Shown here one piece after another: positions 26,790-32,606 of a stretch of DNA of 32,606 nt. Source of the stretch: an uncultured Alistipes sp. (lineage in GTDB: Bacteria > Bacteroidota > Bacteroidia > Bacteroidales > Rikenellaceae); NCBI GenBank assembly GCA_949840605.1, contig CATKXN010000015.1, positions 1 through 32,606 of the forward strand, given 5' to 3'. The translations under genes were made by a program, and so were the position numbers. Position 1 is the stretch's first letter, and each line of letters starts with the position of its first letter. The notes beneath the pieces are model-generated. The model ran no database searches. It was not told where the DNA came from and saw only the letters and a list, made by a program, of their open reading frames with translations.

Positions 26790-27908
26790 TTACATCGGGT
26801 CCATCACGCAGCGGACGGGGTACATGTGGTTTTCGACCGACGGCACCACGCTGTACGACTGCATGTTCAGCGTCGGTGCGTCGTCGTAGATCGAGAGCAG
26901 GACGGCCTTCGTGGGATCGTCGGCCGAGGCGCTGTCGCCGTAGGCGAACTGCATGCCCTGCAGACGGGGCGTCGATGTCCAGAACCGCGCCGTGAAGGTC
27001 GGGTCGGTTAGGAACGTCAGTCCCTCGTGCCAGTAGAATCCCGACACGACGACATTCATTTTGGCGCTGTTCGTGATACCGTCGGTTGCCGGCCAGTAAG
27101 AAGGGTCTTTCACGGCGTTGGCTCCCGTGTCGGCTCCGAGGTATTCGCGCAGGGCGTTGAATTCGTCCATCGAGGGCAGGTGCCATCCCTCGGGGCAGAC
27201 GCCCTGCACCGTCTCTCCGGCTTCGTAGGCTCTCTTGGCCTCGTCCCACGTCAGGCGCGTGGCGGCGGCCCACGAATAGTAACGGCCGACTTGCTGCACG
27301 TAGAGCGGGTCGCTGCAATAGCCGTCGCCCGCGGCCGTCTTGGCATCGACGGGCAGCGGTTCGCCGTCGGCGTAGACCGTGGCGCGCAGGTTTTCGGACA
27401 TGATGGTCATCAGCGAACCGTCGTTGAGGATGAACTGGCAGGCTCCGTAGACCTCGCCGTCGCGGGCGTCGGTGAAGCTCTCGACCAGCGGGATGGCGCT
27501 GAAATAGCGCCACGACGTGCGCACGTCGCTGCCGCGCGTCTGCTCGACGCGCCAGAAGAAGCGCTTGACGCCCGAAAAGTCGGGCCAGACGGTGCGCAGC
27601 ATGTCGAGCATCTCCGAATTGGTCAGCACGAGCGAATCCTTTCGTCCCATGTCATAGACGCAGGCGTTCTCGAAGTGCATGTCCACGTCGAAGGCGATCT
27701 TGTAGGTGGCTCCCGGACGGACCTCCCAGGTGAAAACCTGCTTGTCGTCGGGTTTGAAGAAGTCGATCTTCAGGGTCGAGCCTTCGGCCGGGGAGACGGG
27801 TCGCGCCCATGTCGCGCCGACGTAGTCGACCGTTTGTTCGCACGACAGGCTCAGGAGCGCGGCCAGGACGGCGGCCGCGGAAATCAGGTATGTGGTGAAA
27901 CGTTTCAT
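26790..27908 (-). CDS. Short SusE-like/FISUMP lipoprotein
   Basis: This is a probable surface glycan-binding lipoprotein of 372 residues. The start at 27908 (MKRFTTYLIS) gives a hydrophobic signal ending at Cys23 (LLSLSC, a loose lipobox). Residues about 35-140 form one SusE-like domain (VFTWEVRPGATYKIAFDVD, LTNSEMLDMLRTV, FFWRVEQ). Residues about 150-372 form a FISUMP domain with MSENLRA, YYSWAAATR, GVCPEGWHLPSMDEFNALREYLG, YWPAT, FWTSTP and the end VRCVMD. It directly follows SusD (18 bases), the position held by SusE in classic loci. The same two domain types recur, with four SusE-like repeats, in the 22908-25055 protein. Confidence 0.85.
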   Translation of the reverse strand: MKRFTTYLISAAAVLAALLSLSCEQTVDYVGATWARPVSPAEGSTLKIDFFKPDDKQVFTWEVRPGATYKIAFDVDMHFENACVYDMGRKDSLVLTNSEMLDMLRTVWPDFSGVKRFFWRVEQTRGSDVRTSWRYFSAIPLVESFTDARDGEVYGACQFILNDGSLMTIMSENLRATVYADGEPLPVDAKTAAGDGYCSDPLYVQQVGRYYSWAAATRLTWDEAKRAYEAGETVQGVCPEGWHLPSMDEFNALREYLGADTGANAVKDPSYWPATDGITNSAKMNVVVSGFYWHEGLTFLTDPTFTARFWTSTPRLQGMQFAYGDSASADDPTKAVLLSIYDDAPTLNMQSYSVVPSVENHMYPVRCVMDPM

Positions 27909-27926
27909 TGTCAGTGGCATTGGGGG

Positions 27927-29534
27927 TTAATAACCGGGGTTCTGGTCGCCGCGGATCAGCGGATTGGCGTTCAACTCCTTGAGCGGGATCGGCCACAGGT
28001 AGTCGCGGTCCTTGTTGAACGAACGCTTGTCGACGACGATCTCCTCGTACTGCCAGTAGGGCGACGTGGCGCCGCTCGACGGGTAGTACTGCAGTTTCGA
28101 GACGTCGAGGCCGTGGGCGTCGGTCATCACCTTTTCGGCGATCTTCCATCGGCGGATGTCGTGCCAGCGCTGGCCCTCGTGGAAAAGCTCCACGCGGCGT
28201 TCGTTGCGAATCAGCGCCCGCATGGTCTCCTTCGTGAGATTGGGGAGCGATTCGGTGAGGGTGACCATCCCCACGCGGCGGCGCAGGCGGTCGATCATCT
28301 CGTAGGCGCCCTTGGGGCCGTTCTCCTCGTTCTCGGCCTCGGCCCACGCCAGCAGCACCTCGCCGAAGCGCATCAGGATCTTGTCGCCGCCGTCGTTGTT
28401 GAGGTTCACGAGCGTCTCATTGGCGCCCTTTCTGGCTGCGAAGCCGGTCTTGTTGTCCCAGTTGGCGGGCTGCCAGTGGGCCTGGTAGCGGGAGGTGCCG
28501 TCGCAGCGGTATTCGTCGCCGGGGCAGAGCACCGAGAGTTTCAGGCGCGGGTCGCGGTTCTCGAAGGGATAGTTCTTGTCGTAGGCCGGATCGGCCGGGA
28601 TCGAGGCGCCGTTGTCGGCCTCGAGCGGTTTGACGGGCAGTCCGTTGGCCGTGAAGAAGCTGTTGACCGCCTCGAGCGTCGTGTTGAACGAGAACCAGTT
28701 GTACCACAGCTGGGTCATGTAGCTCGACTGCAGGTCCTCGGCGTAGTTGACCTTGAAGATCACCTCCCGGTTCGACGGGTCGTTGATGCCTTCGTCGAGG
28801 AACAGCTTGCGGAAATCGCCGTAGAGGTCGTATCCGAGCTCCCCGATGGCCTTGGCGCAGGCGATGACCGTGGCGTTGTCGTATTCATACTGCGCGATCT
28901 GCAGCTGGAGCATGAGGGCCGACCCGAGGCAGGCGACTTCGCCGCCCAGGATGTTGTCGAGATTCCCGACGGCATATTCCACGTCGCCCTTGATGAAGGC
29001 CATCACCTTGTCGAGCTCCTCGCGCGGGGCGTTCTCCTGCGGCGAGTTCTCGTCGACCAGCGGTACCCGGCCGTAGAAGCGTACCAGATCGAAATAGAAC
29101 CAGGCGCGCAGGAACCGCGCTTCGGCCAGGATTTTCCGGCTGTCCGCCGGGCTGATGCCCGTGGCGAGGGCCATCGAACGGATCAGGGAGTTGGCGCGCG
29201 AGACGGCCTGCCAGTCCTTGGTCCATTTCAGCTCGGCCCACCAGCTCGCGGCGGTCTGCGTTCCCGATGCGAATTCGGCGCTGAACTCCCAGGTGTGGTG
29301 GTTGTAGGAGTTGTCGCACATGTTTTCGTAGGTGTAGGGGGTGATATAGGCCGGCGAATCGTCGTAGAAGCAGTAGTAGATGCCCGCCAGCATGCTCTTG
29401 GCCTGCTCGACGCCTTTGAGGAAGGTGTTGGGCGAGGACTTGTCGACGGGAACGGTGTTCAGATAGTCGGCACAGCCGCTCGACCATCCCGCAAGCAGCA
29501 GGGCTGCGATGAAGAGGGTGGAAAACTTTTTCAT
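27927..29534 (-). CDS. SusD/RagB-family surface glycan-binding lipoprotein
   Basis: This is the ligand-capturing partner of the adjacent SusC. It has a signal peptide with Cys21 in GWSSGC, then the hallmark ADYLNTVPVDKSSPNTFLKG. The body holds family phrases SRANSLIRSM, AEARFLRAWFYFDLVRFYGRVPLV, GEVLLAWAEAENE, MIDRLRRRVGM, LIRNERRVELFHEGQRWHDIRRW and a final LIRGDQNPGY. The 535 residues are typical. It starts three bases after the SusC stop, so the two are translationally coupled. It is clearly different from the SusD at 4563, implying a different glycan. Confidence 0.96.
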   Translation of the reverse strand: MKKFSTLFIAALLLAGWSSGCADYLNTVPVDKSSPNTFLKGVEQAKSMLAGIYYCFYDDSPAYITPYTYENMCDNSYNHHTWEFSAEFASGTQTAASWWAELKWTKDWQAVSRANSLIRSMALATGISPADSRKILAEARFLRAWFYFDLVRFYGRVPLVDENSPQENAPREELDKVMAFIKGDVEYAVGNLDNILGGEVACLGSALMLQLQIAQYEYDNATVIACAKAIGELGYDLYGDFRKLFLDEGINDPSNREVIFKVNYAEDLQSSYMTQLWYNWFSFNTTLEAVNSFFTANGLPVKPLEADNGASIPADPAYDKNYPFENRDPRLKLSVLCPGDEYRCDGTSRYQAHWQPANWDNKTGFAARKGANETLVNLNNDGGDKILMRFGEVLLAWAEAENEENGPKGAYEMIDRLRRRVGMVTLTESLPNLTKETMRALIRNERRVELFHEGQRWHDIRRWKIAEKVMTDAHGLDVSKLQYYPSSGATSPYWQYEEIVVDKRSFNKDRDYLWPIPLKELNANPLIRGDQNPGY

Positions 29535-29537
29535 GGC

Positions 29538-32500
29538 TCAGAAGGTTACGTTCAGGCCGGCCGTGAAGGTCCGGACCAGCGGGTAATCGTAGATGTTGGT
29601 GGCGTTGACGCCCGCCCGCTCGGGGTCGAAACCCTTGTAGCGGGTGAGCGTAAAGAGGTTCTGGGCGCTGACGAAGACGCGGACGCCTGAAATCCCGATC
29701 TTGCCGACCAGCGGTTTGGGGAACGTGTAGCCCAGTTCGAGGTTCTTCATGCGCATGTAGGAGAGGTCCTCGACGTAATAGTCCGATTTGATCTTCGCGC
29801 GCTGGTTGTCGATGTAGACCCGCTGATAGGTGTTGTTGGGGCGTTCGGGGGTCCAGCGTTCGGTCATCCAGGCCGCGGTGTTGTAGCCGTTGAAGAACGG
29901 GGAGACCAGTTCGCCCGTGCTCCAGCCCTCGCCGCCGCAGACGCCCTGGAAGAAGGCCGTCAGGTCGAAGCCCTTCCAGCGGGCTCCGAGGTTGAACGAG
30001 AAGAGGAAGTCGGGGTTGGGATCGCCCAGCGCCACCCGGTCGCGATCCATGTCGATGATCCCGTCGCCGTTCTGGTCTTTGAAGCGGATGTCGCCCGGTG
30101 CGGCCACCAGTCCCGAGTAGGAGTTCACGGGGTTGCCCTGGCGGTCGAAGGTTGTCAGGTGGCCGTGAATCTCCTCGTCGCTCTGGTAGATGCCCTCCAC
30201 CTCGTAGCCGTAGAGCGTGTTGATGGGACGCCCCTCTTCGAGCAGGATGCCCGTCGTGGAGTTGAGGATCGGGCTCTGGCCCTTCAGGTCGAGGATCTTG
30301 TTGCGGTTGAAAGAGAGGTTGGCTCCGGCGCTGAACTCCCACTTGCGGAAGGCTTTGAAGTAGGAAAGCGCGAATTCGCAGCCGGTGTTGCGCATGCGCC
30401 CGGCGTTTTTCCACGGGTCCTCGGTGAAGCCGAAGATGCCCGACACGGGCAGCTGCATCAGGATGTCGTCGGTGTCCTTCACGTAGAAGTCGCCCGTGAA
30501 GGTCAGCGAGCCGAACAGCCGCAGGTCCAGACCGACGTTGTACTGCGTGGTGGTCTCCCACGTGAGGCTCTTGTCGGCGATGTAGGAGGTGGCGGCTCCG
30601 GTGACCTGCTGGTTTTCCCAGATGTAGTTGCACGAGCCGATCGAAAGGATGTCGATGCCGGCGTAGGAGCTCCATATCTTTTCGTTTCCGAGCTGGCCCC
30701 ACGAGGCGCGCAGTTTCAGTTCGTCGATCCACCGCACGTTGCGCATGAACGCCTCCTGCGAGATGCGCCAGCCGGCCGAGAACGACGGAAAGACGCCCCA
30801 TTTGTGGTCTTCGGCGAACTTCGACGAGCCGTCGTAGCGGATGTTGGCCTCGACGAGGTATTTTTCCTTGTAGTCGTAGTTGAAGCGTCCGAAGAGCGAC
30901 ATGCTCTTGACTTCGGTCTCCCAGCTCGAATTCTTCTGCGTCGAGGGGTCGCCCACCTCGAGCGACGGCAGGTTGGTGGTCAGGCGCGTGCGGGAAGCCT
31001 TGTAGTATTTGTTGTCCCACTGCCCCTGCTGCCATCCGGCCAGCGCCTTGAAATGGTGGTGCCCTCCGGCCGTGGCCCAGTAGGAGAGGGTGACATAGCT
31101 CGAAAGGTTGCCGTAGCGGTAGGTCGATTCGGTGACCGACGACTCGCGCGAGGTGCTTTTGCCGATGGTTTGTGTGCCGTCGGCGCCCGTGAAGACCTTG
31201 TAGAGGTCCACGTTCGGGGCGTAGATCTGTCCCGTTTCGGTCGTGCGGTCGTAGTTGACGGCGCCTTCCAGCCGCAGGTTCTTCAGCAGCGAGAGCTGCA
31301 GGTTGATATTGCCGCTGAAATTCCCGGTCCTGGTCTTGTTGAAACCTCCGGCTTCGCGCACGGCGTCGTCGTAGAACCAGTCGGTCCAGCCGTACCCCTC
31401 CATCTTGGCGTTGACCATCGGGCTCATGGCCACGATCCGGTAGAGCGTGTTGCCCGTGCCGTCCACCAGGTCGTTCTTGACGCCCGAATATCCGGCGACG
31501 TTGGTCGAGATTTTCAGCCGGTCCCTGAGCAGCGAACTGGTCGTGTTGATGCGGAAGTTATACTTGTCGTATTCCGTGCCTTCGAGGATGCCGTCCTGCC
31601 CCAGATAGCCCATCGACAGCGTGTAGGCCAGCTGGTCGGTGCCGCCGTTGAGTTTCACGTAGTGATTATGCAGGATCGCGGGCTTGAAGTAGAAATCGGC
31701 CCAGTCGCGGTCGGGGTAGAGCGCCGGATCGCCGCCCTCGCGGAAGTGCTCGATGTAGCTCTGGCTGTAACGGGGCTGCTGGCCCGAGTTGAGGCACGCT
31801 TCGTTGTAGAGGTTCATGTAGTCGACCGACCCGAGCAGGTCGGGGTAGCGCGTCACCTGCTGGACCGAAACGTAACCGTTGTACTCGACCTGCAGCCGTC
31901 CCGAACGGCCTCTCTTCGTGGTGATGAGGATGACGCCGTTGGCGGCCTTGTTGCCGTAGATGGCGGCCGAGGCGGCGTCTTTCAGGACCGACATCGACTC
32001 GATGTCCTTCGGGTCCACCTTGTCGAACGACGATTCGAACCCGTCGATGATGACCAGCGGCGACGAATCGTTGAGCGTGCCGATGCCGCGCACAGTGATC
32101 GTGCCGCCGTCGGCGCCGGGCTGGCCCGAGGTCTGGGTCACCTGCACGCCCGTGATCTTGCCCTGCAGGGCCAGCGATACGTCGGTGATCGGGCGGTTCT
32201 TGAAATCGGCGGTCGAGACCGTCGACACGGCGCCCGTGAGTTTCTCCTTGCTGGTCGTGCCGTAGCCGATGACCACGACGTCCTGCACGGCGAGGGCGTC
32301 CTCTTCGAGCGTGATGTCGGCGCGGGTCATGGCCTGCGTCACTTTGAGCTGCTGTTTCTTGTAGCCGAGATACGATATCTCGAGCGTCTCGCCGACGCGG
32401 GCCGTGATGGAGAACGAGCCGTCCGTGCCGGTCGTCGTGCCGGCCTGCCGGCCCTGGACAGCTACGACGACGCCCGTGATCGGGCTGTGCTGTTTGTCCG

Positions 32501-32606
32501 TGACCTTTCCCTGGATGCGGACCTCTGCGCCGGACTGCGCATGCGCGGCCAGGAGGAAGAGCCCGGCCAGCGCCGTGAGCCACAGACGCAAATGGGTGCG
32601 ATAGCT
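29538..32606 (-). CDS. SusC/RagA TonB-linked outer-membrane transporter (5' end cut by window edge)
   Basis: This is a TonB-dependent glycan importer. The frame is open to the last base of the window with no ATG. The first visible residues (SYRTHLRLWLTALAGLFLLAAHA-Q) look like a signal peptide missing only its first few residues, so nearly all of the gene is present. After cleavage comes directly a carboxypeptidase-regulatory-like domain (VRIQGKVTDKQHSPITGVVVAVQG, GTDGSFSI), the TonB box VQDVVVIGYGT, a plug with LKDAASAAIYGNKAANGVILITTKRG, and the barrel ending in LNVTF. There is no STN domain, so unlike the SusC at 1141 it is probably not controlled by a sigma/FecR switch. It heads the minus-strand operon. 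Confidence 0.95.
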   Translation of the reverse strand, partial: SYRTHLRLWLTALAGLFLLAAHAQSGAEVRIQGKVTDKQHSPITGVVVAVQGRQAGTTTGTDGSFSITARVGETLEISYLGYKKQQLKVTQAMTRADITLEEDALAVQDVVVIGYGTTSKEKLTGAVSTVSTADFKNRPITDVSLALQGKITGVQVTQTSGQPGADGGTITVRGIGTLNDSSPLVIIDGFESSFDKVDPKDIESMSVLKDAASAAIYGNKAANGVILITTKRGRSGRLQVEYNGYVSVQQVTRYPDLLGSVDYMNLYNEACLNSGQQPRYSQSYIEHFREGGDPALYPDRDWADFYFKPAILHNHYVKLNGGTDQLAYTLSMGYLGQDGILEGTEYDKYNFRINTTSSLLRDRLKISTNVAGYSGVKNDLVDGTGNTLYRIVAMSPMVNAKMEGYGWTDWFYDDAVREAGGFNKTRTGNFSGNINLQLSLLKNLRLEGAVNYDRTTETGQIYAPNVDLYKVFTGADGTQTIGKSTSRESSVTESTYRYGNLSSYVTLSYWATAGGHHHFKALAGWQQGQWDNKYYKASRTRLTTNLPSLEVGDPSTQKNSSWETEVKSMSLFGRFNYDYKEKYLVEANIRYDGSSKFAEDHKWGVFPSFSAGWRISQEAFMRNVRWIDELKLRASWGQLGNEKIWSSYAGIDILSIGSCNYIWENQQVTGAATSYIADKSLTWETTTQYNVGLDLRLFGSLTFTGDFYVKDTDDILMQLPVSGIFGFTEDPWKNAGRMRNTGCEFALSYFKAFRKWEFSAGANLSFNRNKILDLKGQSPILNSTTGILLEEGRPINTLYGYEVEGIYQSDEEIHGHLTTFDRQGNPVNSYSGLVAAPGDIRFKDQNGDGIIDMDRDRVALGDPNPDFLFSFNLGARWKGFDLTAFFQGVCGGEGWSTGELVSPFFNGYNTAAWMTERWTPERPNNTYQRVYIDNQRAKIKSDYYVEDLSYMRMKNLELGYTFPKPLVGKIGISGVRVFVSAQNLFTLTRYKGFDPERAGVNATNIYDYPLVRTFTAGLNVTF

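Noticed and set aside
27027..29690. Long open frame antisense to the second SusD and neighbours (887 codons)
   Set aside because: It spans several real minus-strand genes with full family motifs; the frame is open only because of strong GC bias at third positions.

Overview
The window looks like part of the chromosome of a GC-rich gut Bacteroidota, most like Alistipes. The evidence is two SusC/SusD pairs, a FecR-type anti-sigma factor, Bacteroidota-style lipoproteins, SusE/FISUMP proteins and a TAnnTTTG-like promoter box. Species is not determined. I saw no tRNA, rRNA, CRISPR array, transposase or phage gene. No gap between genes exceeds about 165 bases.

Region 1 (1-10890, + strand) is a polysaccharide utilisation locus (PUL). 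In order it holds a FecR anti-sigma factor (cut by the left edge), a SusC with an N-terminal STN signalling domain, SusD, a DUF6528-like lipoprotein, an endonuclease/exonuclease/phosphatase (EEP) fold hydrolase, and a PA14-containing GH3 glycosidase. FecR plus STN implies control by an ECF sigma factor, probably encoded just left of the window. A very strong hairpin separates susCD from the downstream genes.

Region 2 (10895-18307) holds an LruC-domain lipoprotein (-), an AraC-family regulator (-), and a divergent pair of soluble PAS-domain histidine kinases (+) three bases apart. The second kinase is a hybrid with four PAS-like domains, two of them an evident tandem duplication, and a receiver domain. 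No response regulator with a DNA-binding domain is present. The LruC gene converges on GH3, and a perfect 10-bp inverted repeat overlaps or adjoins both stop codons.

Region 3 (18432-32606) is a second PUL. A serine-type sulfatase (+) converges on a long minus-strand array. Read from the right edge, the array is SusC (no visible STN domain, cut by the edge), SusD, a short SusE-like/FISUMP lipoprotein, a parallel beta-helix lipoprotein, a long lipoprotein with four SusE-like repeats and a C-terminal FISUMP domain, a tandem SGNH protein with a catalytically dead first half, and a GH20 beta-N-acetylhexosaminidase. GH20 plus sulfatase plus SGNH esterase suggests a sulfated and perhaps O-acylated amino-sugar glycan, such as host mucin or a glycosaminoglycan; this is inference. 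A 12-bp hairpin with a U-tract lies about 10 bases before the SGNH start, separating transport and binding genes from enzyme genes.

The most notable points are the duplicated SGNH pseudoenzyme/enzyme fusion, the SusE-FISUMP lipoproteins around a beta-helix protein, the unusual EEP/DUF6528 cargo of the first PUL, the duplicated-PAS kinase pair, and the use of strong intercistronic hairpins at the same functional boundary in both PULs.
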